Below the pieces are notes generated by a model. It was not told where the DNA came from. It saw only the letters and a list, made by a program, of their open reading frames with translations, and did not search any database. Both the position numbers and the translations under genes were made by a program. Shown here one piece after another: positions 15,578-23,523 of a stretch of 29,337 nt of DNA. The stretch is from the NCBI GenBank assembly GCA_943913325.1, contig CALTXP010000010.1:1-29337 (forward strand), read 5' to 3'. Numbering within the stretch: the stretch's first letter is position 1; each line of letters opens with the position of its first letter. The stretch is from an uncultured Anaerococcus sp. GTDB taxonomy: Bacteria > Bacillota > Clostridia > Tissierellales > Peptoniphilaceae.

Positions 15578-16666
15578 ATGAAGAAGTTTTTATTTATTTT
15601 TGCTAGTATAATTTTATCATCTTGTACTAATAAGGAATCAGTAGATAAAAAAACTACTGAAAAGGTTGTAGCCCCCATAGAAATAAATACTGATTACGAT
15701 TCCTTTAAACTCAAGGGTCAAACTTATAGTATGCCCTTATCTTTTAAAGAGCTTGAAAAAAATGGATTTTATATAAATGAAAATGAATACTATCATCCAA
15801 AGATAAACAAAAGTCAACAAGTAATGGTAAATATGAAAGCTGATGGATCGGATGTTAGCGCAACTTTTAAAAATACTAAGGATGAGCCTATAGATACCAA
15901 AGATGGAACTATAATTGAGTTATACATAAATAATCAAGATGGTAATAATCAAGACTTTAGTATACATGATTTATCTTGGGGTACTTCCTATGAGCAAGCC
16001 TGCAAAGCTCTTAAAAACTTAAATACTGAAAAAGCTGCTACTGAAAATAATATAACTTTGAACTATTATACAGATGACAATTTTGTTTCACTATACTTTG
16101 CTAATAATAAGCTATCATCAGCAGCTATATTTTATAAATCTTTTATGAGAGATGAAAATTATGTTGGAGGAGAGTTTGAAGTATTTGGTCAAACAGTTAA
16201 ATTTCCTTTAAGAATTAGGGACTTAGAAGAACTTTTATCAAGTGACTTTAATATAAATAAGGATAAAGATAAGCAAGAGTTAAATCCAGGTGAAGAAGTG
16301 ACTTATAGAATATATTCTCCAATGTTTGAAAACACAGAAGATAAGAATAGCCCATATGGTGTTGATTTCTACCTAAAAAATACTTCTGATAAGCAAGTAT
16401 CATATGAAGATGCACAAATAGTAAAACTTGTTGCAAATAACAGTTCTGACTTATCTATAGGTAATGCTTATGTCGGATCAAGTATTGATGAGCTAAAGAA
16501 AATGGATAAGAAAAATCAAAATCCAAGACGACTTTTAGGAGAAGGCAAAAATAAGGATGGGACACTAAAGATGGTATTTAGTGCTGAGAATAATACTAAT
16601 TATATTTTTAATATAAATGAGAGCACTATTACCCATATAGAAGTAATAAATAATAAGGAGCAATAA
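15578..16666 (+). CDS. Two-domain lipoprotein of unknown function
   Basis: The 362-residue lipoprotein has a short signal peptide and lipobox LSSC (Cys16). A longer frame begins at 15551, but ATG 15578 has AGGAGG (15566-15571) at the right distance and a proper basic N-terminus, so it is the start. The mature part looks like a tandem duplication: FKLKGQTYSMPLSFKELEKNGF in the first half and FEVFGQTVKFPLRIRDLEEL in the second. Each is followed by a stretch that includes FKNTKDEPI or YLKNTSDKQV and then LSWGTSYEQ or NAYVGSSIDE. The function is unknown. Its stop codon overlaps the next start (TAATG), so it is translationally coupled to the protease-like gene. Confidence 0.8.
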   Translation: MKKFLFIFASIILSSCTNKESVDKKTTEKVVAPIEINTDYDSFKLKGQTYSMPLSFKELEKNGFYINENEYYHPKINKSQQVMVNMKADGSDVSATFKNTKDEPIDTKDGTIIELYINNQDGNNQDFSIHDLSWGTSYEQACKALKNLNTEKAATENNITLNYYTDDNFVSLYFANNKLSSAAIFYKSFMRDENYVGGEFEVFGQTVKFPLRIRDLEELLSSDFNINKDKDKQELNPGEEVTYRIYSPMFENTEDKNSPYGVDFYLKNTSDKQVSYEDAQIVKLVANNSSDLSIGNAYVGSSIDELKKMDKKNQNPRRLLGEGKNKDGTLKMVFSAENNTNYIFNINESTITHIEVINNKEQ

Positions 16667-17439
16667 TGAAATATAGTAAAGTACCAGTCTCAGATAAAAA
16701 GTATCTAAATTATATATTTATAGAGACAGCTGTAGATGGAAAAGTAGTAACTACTATGTTTGATACTAGGGGAAATACATTAATTAAAAAATCTATAGCT
16801 GAAAAAATAAATGTATCCTATATAGATGATAAACCAATAGATGAAAAAAGAGGCTGGAGACGTGCTCGTGTAAATATGAGAATAGGCGGACTTGAGATAG
16901 GTAGTGCCCCTGTTATAATTGCAAATGATGATACCTTTGACCTTATGCAAGACCCACAAGGTAATAAATTTCCTGCAGATATGATTTTAGGCTGGAATAT
17001 TATTTCACAATTATGTTTTAGAGGAGATCTTAGAAAAGGAGATTTTGAAGTTCAAATAGATGATTTTAGAAAATCAAGATCAAAAGACCAACAAAATGCA
17101 CCAGTGCTATATATAGAATTTGAAGGAGAAAGGATCCTTGCAGCCCTTAATTCATCCTTGCCAGTAACAAATGTTAGTCAAGAAGTTTTTGATAAGATTG
17201 TAGATAAAAAAGATACAAAAGAAACTGTAGAAATGCTAGGATTAAATAAAAATGAAAATCTAAGCTATGAAACAACTCTAAAATTTAAAATAGATCAAGA
17301 TGAGATAAGTCTAAAAGGTGCTCAATTAAATCCGCATCTTAATAATAAAGATGTTCAAATAATTTTTGGAGCAGATCTTTTATGGCAAACTACCTGGGCA
17401 ATATACTCTCCTATGAGATATATAAGGGCCAAACAATGA
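16666..17439 (+). CDS. Two-lobed aspartic protease-like protein (retropepsin/pepsin fold)
   Basis: The 257-residue protein has two similar halves. Lobe 1: VVTTMFDTRGNTLIKKSIAE (Asp33, in DTRG instead of the usual DTG) and a later DMILGWNII (105-113), as in retropepsin-like domains, where DTGA and ILG-hydrophobic repeat. Lobe 2: RILAALNSSLPVTNVSQEVF (Asn162 at the Asp position) and VQIIFGADLLW. So lobe 1 keeps a modified catalytic Asp while lobe 2 has Asn. It may be a degenerate or regulated protease or a binding protein. No signal peptide is visible, so it is probably cytoplasmic. It overlaps the preceding lipoprotein gene by one base. Family assignment is moderate. Confidence 0.7.
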   Translation: MKYSKVPVSDKKYLNYIFIETAVDGKVVTTMFDTRGNTLIKKSIAEKINVSYIDDKPIDEKRGWRRARVNMRIGGLEIGSAPVIIANDDTFDLMQDPQGNKFPADMILGWNIISQLCFRGDLRKGDFEVQIDDFRKSRSKDQQNAPVLYIEFEGERILAALNSSLPVTNVSQEVFDKIVDKKDTKETVEMLGLNKNENLSYETTLKFKIDQDEISLKGAQLNPHLNNKDVQIIFGADLLWQTTWAIYSPMRYIRAKQ

Positions 17440-17447
17440 TATAATTT

Positions 17448-17500
17448 AATAGTTTATAAGCAAAAGTGGCTAAATCAAATAAACTATTTATAAGTTTTTT
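17448..17500 (+). terminator. Probable terminator after the protease-like gene
   Basis: A 10-bp stem AATAGTTTAT / ATAAACTATT (17448-17457 with 17479-17488) with a 21-base loop. T6 follows six bases after the stem. AT-rich stem, moderate strength. Confidence 0.55.
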
Positions 17501-17604
17501 ATAGTAAAAATCTTTAAAAGGACAGCTTAATATAAACTGAGTATTAGTAGTAAAGGAGAATAATTATATCTATATTCACATAAAGACTTTAATTTTTGGA
17601 AATA

Positions 17605-17613
17605 TGGTATAAT
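17605..17613 (+). promoter_or_regulatory. Extended -10 promoter of the secreted protein gene
   Basis: TGGTATAAT is a perfect extended -10, about 32 bases before the ATG at 17645; GGAGG (17637-17641) follows. The -35 region is weak, as usual for extended -10 promoters. Confidence 0.6.
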
Positions 17614-17644
17614 TTGAGTAAAATAGTATAGATTTGGAGGATTC

Positions 17645-19509
17645 ATGAAAAAAACAAAAAATACAAAAATTATGGCTCTCTGGCCTTGGCTTTAGCCTTA
17701 TTTGTACCAATAAATTCTTTCGCAAGTGAAAGCCTAGAAAATAGTAAAGAAGCTCGAGAAAATATTAATGAAAATCAAAATGATCAAGTAGCAGATAGTG
17801 AAGGATCTTATATAGATCTAGTTTCTAATAATCTATCAAATGATGGAAAAAAGATATCCTACACTTTCAATATAGCTAAGATAGAAAATGAATCTAATTT
17901 AAAAGCTTATATCTATTTACCAGATAGTTCCAATCTTAAGAATCTAAGTGTAGTTAATAATGATGCTAAGTTAACTTTTGATTCATTAACTTCTATGAAA
18001 AAGCTTGAACTTGATTTATCAAGTACAGATCAAAATACTATAACTGTAGAAGCTGATCTTAAGGAAGATTCTTCTACTGATTACTCATTTGATTTAGCCT
18101 TAGTAAATGAGGAGGAAAGTATCAAGGAAGTAAGAAAAGTATTTTCTAGTAGTATAGAAGACTTAAAAAGCAATGAAACTCAATTGGATAAAGATCCTGA
18201 TGAGGTAGAATCTATCCTTTCTGGTAAACTTGTAGGAGATAATCAATTAGAATGGACAGATTATCTATCAAATAGCTCTGATAATGATATAGAACTTGCT
18301 TATTCATTAAATCCTAGTGAAAATCAAACTTTTAAGCCATCTAGTATCAAGCTTGAAGAATATCAACTTACAAAAAATGGTTATGAGCCAGTAGGAGAAG
18401 TAAGTGAAGCTAACATAGAGGATTTCAATGGATTAGTAATACCAGCCAACACTTTAGTAAAACTTACAGTAGATTCTACGGTTGATACAAATAAAGATTC
18501 ATCATGGGATATCAATGGTATAAGAGTTAGCAAAGAAGAAAGTCAAGATAAAGATCAAAAATCTAGTGAAGAAGTTAAAGAATTAAGTGAGAATTTAGAT
18601 AATACCACTAATGAAATAAAAGAAACTATCTCCGATATAGATAAGGAAAATGAAGCCGATGAGGAAGCTAAAGAAGATTCTAAATCAGATGATGAGAAAG
18701 CTTTAGAATTATCAAAAAAATTAGAAGCTACAAATCAAAAGCTTAGAGATTCAATAGATGCAGTCAAGAAATCAACTAGTGAGAATGCTGATGAATCTGA
18801 TGCTAGCTTAGATGATGATAACTCTAAGCCAAATGCTTATGATGTCGTAAGAATAACAAAAGAACTTGATGAAGTAACTGCAGAAATAAAAGAAGTGATC
18901 AAGGTAGTTGATGATGAAGAAGCGATACGTGATGGAGTAGTTAAAGAAGATGCATCATATATAGGAAAATACAGTGCAAGCTACATTGAATCACTTACCA
19001 AGAAAATCCAAAAATCTAATAAGATGGTTCAAGAAGAACTTTCTAATATTTATGGTAAATCTGCTGTTAAATCAGTAATGACCCTAAGTAACAATATAGA
19101 TGAGGACAGCTATAAAATGCTAACTGGTCTTAAAGAAAATACAGAAAAGACTGATGAAATAGCAAGACAAATCAACCTTGCTATTGAAACAGGTAATGTA
19201 ATAGATAATCCAGAAGAAGAAGAAAAAATAGCTGCTATTATTAATGACTTAGAAAGTATAGAATCTTCCAATAATAAGGCTTTGGAAAGTATTGAGGATA
19301 AAGAAGAAATAAGCCCAAACTTTGATATTGTAGTAGATGGATTCTCACAAAATCTATATAAGGATTTCAAAAAAGTTGCAACTGTAACTATAGATCCACT
19401 AGATAAAGCGAGTATAAGAGAAGATGCTAATAAGGCTAAGGAAGAATATCCAACAATAACAAGCTATCTAGAAAATTTAGAATTAAGAAGTGATTTATTA
19501 AATAATTAA
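17645..19509 (+). CDS. Large acidic secreted protein; signal peptide out of frame
   Basis: Translation should start at ATG 17645 (GGAGG upstream), but that frame reads only 16 codons to a TAG. The main frame, about 607 residues from a TTG at 17686 to TAA 19509, begins with the hydrophobic core of a signal peptide (LALALALFVPINSFAS, cleavage likely after SFA). Adding one A in any of the A7, A6 or A5 tracts at 17648-17669 joins them into a complete signal peptide. The N-terminal half of the mature part is beta-rich in appearance. The C-terminal half repeats a helical unit (ELSENLDNTTNEIKETISDI, LSKKLEATNQKLRDSIDAV, ITKELDEVTAEIKEVIKVV). No LPXTG anchor. Function unknown; possible surface or stalk protein. 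Confidence 0.75.
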
Positions 19510-19523
19510 GATAAAAAATTCAC

Positions 19524-19887
19524 CCATTTTGAATGGAGCGAAACGAAGTGGAGAAATCCCAAGTACATAGTCCAAATCAAGAGATCTCTCCGCTCACTAC
19601 GCTCGGTCGAGATGGATAACCCCCCATTTCGACTGAAGCGAAGCGAAACGGAGAAATCCCAAGTATATAGTCCAAATGAAGAGATCTCTCCGCTCACTAC
19701 GCTCGGTCGAGATGGATAACCCCCATTTTGAATGGAGCGAAACGAAGTGGAGAAATCCCAAGTACATAGTCCAAATCAAGAGATCTCTCCGCTCACTACG
19801 CTCGGTCGAGATGGATAACCCCCATTTCGACTGAAGCGAAGCGAAACGGAGAAATCTCAAGTACATAGTCTAAAGACTGAGAAATCT
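19524..19887. repeat. Tandem array of four palindromic elements (A-B-A-B)
   Basis: Four units of about 98-100 bp start near 19524, 19624, 19722 and 19822. Each has a left arm near CCATTTCGACTGAAGCGAAG and a right arm GAGATCTCTCCGCTCACTAC...CTCGGTCGAGATGG, which are imperfect inverted copies of each other. Units 1 and 3 share the variant CATTTTGAATGGAGCGAAAC, and units 2 and 4 the variant CATTTCGACTGAAGCGAAGC. So a two-unit block was itself duplicated. The last unit is truncated where the 243-bp duplicated block begins. The array starts 15 bases after the secreted protein's stop codon. Confidence 0.85.
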
Positions 19888-20090
19888 ACGCTCTCTAAGC
19901 TTGGTTAAACTTAGTCTAAAAGCTCGTAGAGTAAAAGTATCCATTGAGTTTATTCTAATGATTTTAGGACGTTTATTTATTATTTAAGATCTCCATTAAA
20001 ATATGGTCGGAGTGAAAGGATTTGAACCTTCGACTTCATGTTCCCGAAACATGTGCGCTACCAAGCTGCGCTACACCCCGTAATATCTAT
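19848..20090. repeat. Segmental duplication, copy 1 (243 bp, contains tRNA-Pro)
   Basis: This block matches 21773-22015 at all but one of 243 positions (TCTACGCTC here, TCTCCGCTC there), starting in a palindrome and ending just after the tRNA 5' end. Weaker similarity extends to both sides, into the palindrome array and into the promoter region near 20190-20245. Confidence 0.92.
20004..20080 (-). tRNA. tRNA-Pro (CGG), copy 1
   Basis: On the minus strand a 77-nt cloverleaf including an encoded CCA: acceptor CGGGGTG / CACTCCG, D-arm GCGCAGCTTGGTAGCGC, anticodon stem CATGT / ACATG with loop TTCGGGA (anticodon CGG, reads CCG), and T-arm GAAGG-TTCAAAT-CCTTT. Identical in sequence to the copy at 21929-22005. 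Confidence 0.97.
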
Positions 20091-20202
20091 AGGGTACTTT
20101 TTAATTAGTTTTTTTCATCCCCTTATTATAATCTATACTTTTAACAATATATGTATTAAAAATCGTTGATATTATATCTACTAAGATATGTCATGAAAGT
20201 GT

Positions 20203-20231
20203 TTGCATCAAGATTTATTAAGTGCTATTAT
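20203..20231 (+). promoter_or_regulatory. Promoter of the 2-hydroxycarboxylate transporter
   Basis: TTGCAT (20203-20208), 17 bases, TATTAT (20226-20231). The surrounding motif, GTTTGCAT ... AGTG-y-TATTATTTA ... ATAAATAT, recurs at the malic enzyme promoter (22059-22087). The leader is short (about 20 nt) and contains CGGAGG. Confidence 0.7.
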
Positions 20232-20257
20232 TTATAATATAAATATCGGAGGTTATC

Positions 20258-21553
20258 ATGAAGGATAGAGGTATCTTAGGCCTATCTTGGCCGCTTTATT
20301 TTGTTATTTTTGCAGTTTTGATAATTGCAATGGCCCTTGGCGTTTTGCCTGGTGGACTTATTGGAGCTTTTTTATTCTTGCTCATTGTTGGAGAATTACT
20401 TAACTTTTTAGGGAACAATATTCCCATTGTAAATACCTATTTAGGTGGCGGAGCAGTCGTTGCTATTTTTGGTGGGGCAGCCCTTGTATATTTTGGACTT
20501 ATACCAGAAACTGGAGTAACTTTAATTAACGATTTTATGAAAAGTGATGAAGGGCAAATGGGCTTTTTAGACTTTTATATAGCTGCTCTTATCACTGGAT
20601 CTATTTTAGGTATGAATAGAAAGCTTCTAATCAAGGCAGCTATTAGATACCTACCTGCAATACTTGGAGCTGTTATCTTTGCACTAGCTCTAGTAGCCTT
20701 AGTAGCCCCAGTATTTGGCTATTCTCCAGCTGAAGCTATGGCCTATGTTGGTATACCAATTATGGGAGGTGGTATGGGAGCAGGTGCTGTGCCTATATCT
20801 CAAGTTTTTTCCAATGCTATGGGCATACCTACAGAAACCATTATGTCAAAACTTGTACCAGCAGTTGCCCTTGGTAATGCCCTTGCAATAGTTGCTGGAG
20901 GTCTATTAAATAGACTTGGTAAGTCTAAGCCAAATCTTACAGGAAATGGCAAACTCATGAGAGTTGAGGGAGATGATCTTGTAGAAGATAATAGAAAGAT
21001 CGACCTTCCTATAAAAGCCTATGGAACAGGCATAGTACTTGCAACTGCCTTCTTTACCATAGGATCTATATTTACAGACTTATTTAAGAGAATAGGAGTT
21101 GATATACATCCGTATGCTTGGATGATTATATCAGTTGCTATTGTAAAAGCCGCAAATATATTGCCAGAAAAATACACCGATGCGTGTGCAGGTTGGTACA
21201 ACTTTGTTGCAAGCAACTTTACTCCACTTTTACTTTTAGGAATAGGTATAGCCTACACATCTTTAAGCGATATTATAGAAGCATTTAGCTTCCAATATCT
21301 AATCCTAGTAGCTATGGTAATTATAGGTGCTATACTTGGGGCAGGACTTATAGGAAAACTTGTAGGATTCTATCCGATAGAAGCAGCTATCACAGCAGGA
21401 CTCTGTATGGCAAATATGGGAGGTACAGGTGATGTAGCAGTCCTAACTGCAGCTGATAGGATGGAGCTGATGCCATTTGCACAGATATCATCAAGGCTAG
21501 GTGGAGCATTTATAATATTATTAGCGTCAATAATAGTCCCACTTTTATTCTAA
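20258..21553 (+). CDS. 2-hydroxycarboxylate transporter (CitS/MaeP family)
   Basis: A 431-residue polytopic membrane protein of the 2HCT family, which moves citrate or malate with Na+ or H+ or exchanges it for lactate. The two re-entrant-loop GGxG motifs are visible: GGGMGAG at 170-176, in IMGGGMGAGAVPISQ, and NMGGTGDVAVL at about 386-396. The conserved C-terminal QISSRLGGA (Arg at about 413) is the substrate carboxylate-binding region in CitS. Start ATG follows CGGAGG. Position next to malic enzyme with a matching promoter suggests malate as substrate. The gene sits between two copies of a 243-bp repeat carrying tRNA-Pro, so it could be lost by recombination. Confidence 0.92.
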   Translation: MKDRGILGLSWPLYFVIFAVLIIAMALGVLPGGLIGAFLFLLIVGELLNFLGNNIPIVNTYLGGGAVVAIFGGAALVYFGLIPETGVTLINDFMKSDEGQMGFLDFYIAALITGSILGMNRKLLIKAAIRYLPAILGAVIFALALVALVAPVFGYSPAEAMAYVGIPIMGGGMGAGAVPISQVFSNAMGIPTETIMSKLVPAVALGNALAIVAGGLLNRLGKSKPNLTGNGKLMRVEGDDLVEDNRKIDLPIKAYGTGIVLATAFFTIGSIFTDLFKRIGVDIHPYAWMIISVAIVKAANILPEKYTDACAGWYNFVASNFTPLLLLGIGIAYTSLSDIIEAFSFQYLILVAMVIIGAILGAGLIGKLVGFYPIEAAITAGLCMANMGGTGDVAVLTAADRMELMPFAQISSRLGGAFIILLASIIVPLLF

Positions 21554-21659
21554 GTTACTATAGATTATTAAAAGTGAATAAGTTAGACCAATCAAATATA
21601 ATTGCTAAATAGATAATATAAAAGTAGAATATGAATTAAATAATGACTAATTAAAATAT

Positions 21660-21692
21660 AGAGATTGTTACACAGTAGCAGTCTCTTTTGTT
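21660..21692 (+). terminator. Terminator after the transporter
   Basis: An 8-bp stem AGAGATTG / CAGTCTCT (one G-T pair) with an 11-base loop, followed by TTTTGTTTG. The 100 bases between the gene end and this hairpin hold nothing recognisable. Confidence 0.65.
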
Positions 21693-21699
21693 TGTGTAA

Positions 21700-21809
21700 A
21701 TGAAGAGAAATCTCCGCTCCCTGCGTTCGGTCTAGATGGATAACCCCCATTTTGACTGAAGCGAAGCGGAATGGAGAAATCTCAAGTACATAGTCTAAAG
21801 ACTGAGAAA
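21700..21809. repeat. Palindromic repeat before the second tRNA-Pro
   Basis: A right arm (GAGAAATCTCCGCTCC...TTCGGTCTAGATGG, 21705-21739) is followed by a full left arm (CCCCATTTTGACTGAAGCGAAGC, from 21745), in the same order as units 3-4 of the array at 19524-19887. It is therefore part of the duplicated region, but more diverged than the 243-bp block itself. Confidence 0.75.
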
Positions 21810-22015
21810 TCTCCGCTCTCTAAGCTTGGTTAAACTTAGTCTAAAAGCTCGTAGAGTAAAAGTATCCATTGAGTTTATTCTAATGATTTTAGGACGTTTA
21901 TTTATTATTTAAGATCTCCATTAAAATATGGTCGGAGTGAAAGGATTTGAACCTTCGACTTCATGTTCCCGAAACATGTGCGCTACCAAGCTGCGCTACA
22001 CCCCGTAATATCTAT
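21773..22015. repeat. Segmental duplication, copy 2 (243 bp, contains tRNA-Pro)
   Basis: Matches 19848-20090 with one mismatch; the distance between copies is 1925 bp. After the repeat the two flanks diverge, but the promoter motif reappears 54 bp (here) or 123 bp (copy 1) past the tRNA gene. Confidence 0.92.
21929..22005 (-). tRNA. tRNA-Pro (CGG), copy 2
   Basis: Same 77-nt cloverleaf with encoded CCA and CGG anticodon as at 20004-20080. Upstream (minus strand) a TATAAT box lies about 10 bases before the tRNA 5' end (22011-22019 region), partly formed by the repeat junction, so the two copies may have different promoters. Confidence 0.97.
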
Positions 22016-22058
22016 ATTATACTGTTTTTAGGAATATTTAAAGTCTTTATGATAATGT

Positions 22059-22087
22059 TTGCATTAAAGCTTTGCGAGTGTTATTAT
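22059..22087 (+). promoter_or_regulatory. Promoter of malic enzyme
   Basis: TTGCAT (22059-22064), 17 bases, TATTAT (22082-22087). The flanks GTTTGCAT, AGTGTTATTATTTA and ATAAATAT match the transporter promoter at 20203. The leader before the ATG is about 108 nt and contains a small ATAAG...CTTAT hairpin. Confidence 0.7.
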
Positions 22088-22201
22088 TTACTTAAGATAA
22101 ATATTTGCTAGATTAATTATAGGATAAGGATTTTGCTTATTGAGAGAATTTCCCTATATATACATAGGCTAGTAGATTAATAATATTAAAAGGAGTATAT
22201 T

Positions 22202-23353
22202 ATGGACGTTTATGAAAAAGCACTAGAAAAGCACAAAAACTGGCAGGGTAAAATTGCTACAGATGTAAAGGCTAAGGTAAATAATGCAGAAGATTTAACC
22301 TATGCTTATACACCAGGGGTCGCTGAGCCATGTAAGAAAATAGCTGATGATGAATCTTTAGCTTATGAATATACTATGAAATCTAATACTATAGCAGTAA
22401 TAAGTGATGGATCTGCCGTATTAGGTCTTGGTAATATTGGTCCAAAGGCAGCTATGCCAGTTATGGAAGGAAAGTCTGTACTTTTTAAAGAATTTGGTGG
22501 GGTAAATGCAGTTCCAATAGTTTTAGACACCAAAGATCCTGATGAAATAATTGAAACTGTAAAAAATATAGCTCCAGGTTTTGGTGGAATTAACTTAGAG
22601 GACATATCATCCCCAAGATGCGTATATATAGAAGATAAATTAAAAGAAATCTTAGATATTCCAGTTTTTCATGATGATCAACATGGTACAGCTATAGTTA
22701 CAGTAGCAGCTTTAATCAATGCTCTAAAGTTAGTTGGTAAAAAGCCAGAAGATATCAAATTAGTAATTTCAGGAGCAGGAGCAGCAGGATTTTCTTGTGC
22801 TAAACTTATTAGAGATTTAGGTGTCAAAAATATTATAGTATGTGACTCACACGGGGCCATTAGCAAAAAAATGTTAGATTCAGATAATCCTGTCAAAGCA
22901 CAAATAGCTAGTATGTTTAACCCAGAAGATTTTGAAGGTTCTTTAAAAGAAGCAATGGTTGGTGCAGATGTATTTATAGGGGTATCAGCTCCCAATATTA
23001 TAGATGGAGAAGATATCAAAAACATGAATGATGATGCTATAGTATTTGCCATGGCTAATCCAGTACCAGAAATAGATTACCACGAGGCTATAAAAGCAGG
23101 GGCAAGAGTAGTAGCAACAGGAAGATCAGATTTTCCTAACCAAATCAATAATGTCCTAGCCTTCCCTGGAATTTTTAAGGGAGCCCTAGACGCACGTGCA
23201 TCACAAATTACAGATGATATGAAGATGTCAGCAGCAAAGGCGCTAGCAGCATTTGTGAAAGATAGCGAATTAAAAGAAGAGTATATTATACCATCAGCCT
23301 TTGAAAATGGAATAGCAGATGCGGTAGCAGAAGCTGTAAGAAAAACAAAATAA
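22202..23353 (+). CDS. NAD(P)-dependent malic enzyme (oxaloacetate-decarboxylating)
   Basis: The 383-residue enzyme converts malate to pyruvate and CO2 with reduction of NAD(P). It has the short bacterial form: catalytic Tyr36 in YTPGVAEPC, catalytic Lys91 in MPVMEGKSVLFKEFGG, the metal ligands Glu133-Asp134 and Asp159 in FHDDQHGTAIV, and a Rossmann loop GAGAAG (191-196). The C-terminal NPVPEI motif is also present. Start ATG has AGGAG six bases upstream. Together with the upstream 2HCT transporter under a matching promoter it forms a malate utilisation unit. Cofactor preference cannot be told from reading alone. Confidence 0.95.
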   Translation: MDVYEKALEKHKNWQGKIATDVKAKVNNAEDLTYAYTPGVAEPCKKIADDESLAYEYTMKSNTIAVISDGSAVLGLGNIGPKAAMPVMEGKSVLFKEFGGVNAVPIVLDTKDPDEIIETVKNIAPGFGGINLEDISSPRCVYIEDKLKEILDIPVFHDDQHGTAIVTVAALINALKLVGKKPEDIKLVISGAGAAGFSCAKLIRDLGVKNIIVCDSHGAISKKMLDSDNPVKAQIASMFNPEDFEGSLKEAMVGADVFIGVSAPNIIDGEDIKNMNDDAIVFAMANPVPEIDYHEAIKAGARVVATGRSDFPNQINNVLAFPGIFKGALDARASQITDDMKMSAAKALAAFVKDSELKEEYIIPSAFENGIADAVAEAVRKTK

Positions 23354-23409
23354 TTGCCAATTGTAAGTATAAAAGTAAAATAAGACTTGTATAGCAATAA
23401 AAAAGAACA

Positions 23410-23500
23410 GGGCCTGTTGCAAAATATATACATCACCTCAAAATCATTAGAAGAAGATTTTAATGATAGGATGATAGTTATTCATATTTGCAACAGCCCC
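23410..23500. repeat. 91-bp dyad with IS-like ends (possible MITE or terminator)
   Basis: The ends are near-perfect inverted repeats: GGGCCTGTTGCAAAATAT (23410-23427) and, inverted, GGGGCTGTTGCAAATAT (23484-23500). The interior has a smaller dyad TCATTA...TAATGA. TGTTGCAAA ends resemble IS6/IS1182-family terminal repeats. No clear target duplication is seen. Because T-rich sequence follows, it may also terminate the malic enzyme transcript. Confidence 0.6.
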
Positions 23501-23523
23501 TTTTATTTGTATAAGTTATGATT

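Noticed and set aside
17530..17580. AAAGGAG ribosome-binding-like sequence suggesting a small gene
   Set aside because: No start codon at proper spacing; the following frame is only a few codons long.
19506..19866. Minus-strand frames with repeated SERSERRDL units in the palindrome array
   Set aside because: The repeated peptide is only the translation of the tandem DNA palindromes; no start signals or family.
19524..19887. CRISPR array
   Set aside because: The units are about 98-bp contiguous palindromes with no unique spacers and no cas genes nearby.
19848..22015. Integrative element or phage using tRNA-Pro as attachment site
   Set aside because: No integrase or mobility gene lies between the repeats, and the repeats contain the entire tRNA plus upstream palindrome instead of a short 3'-end core.
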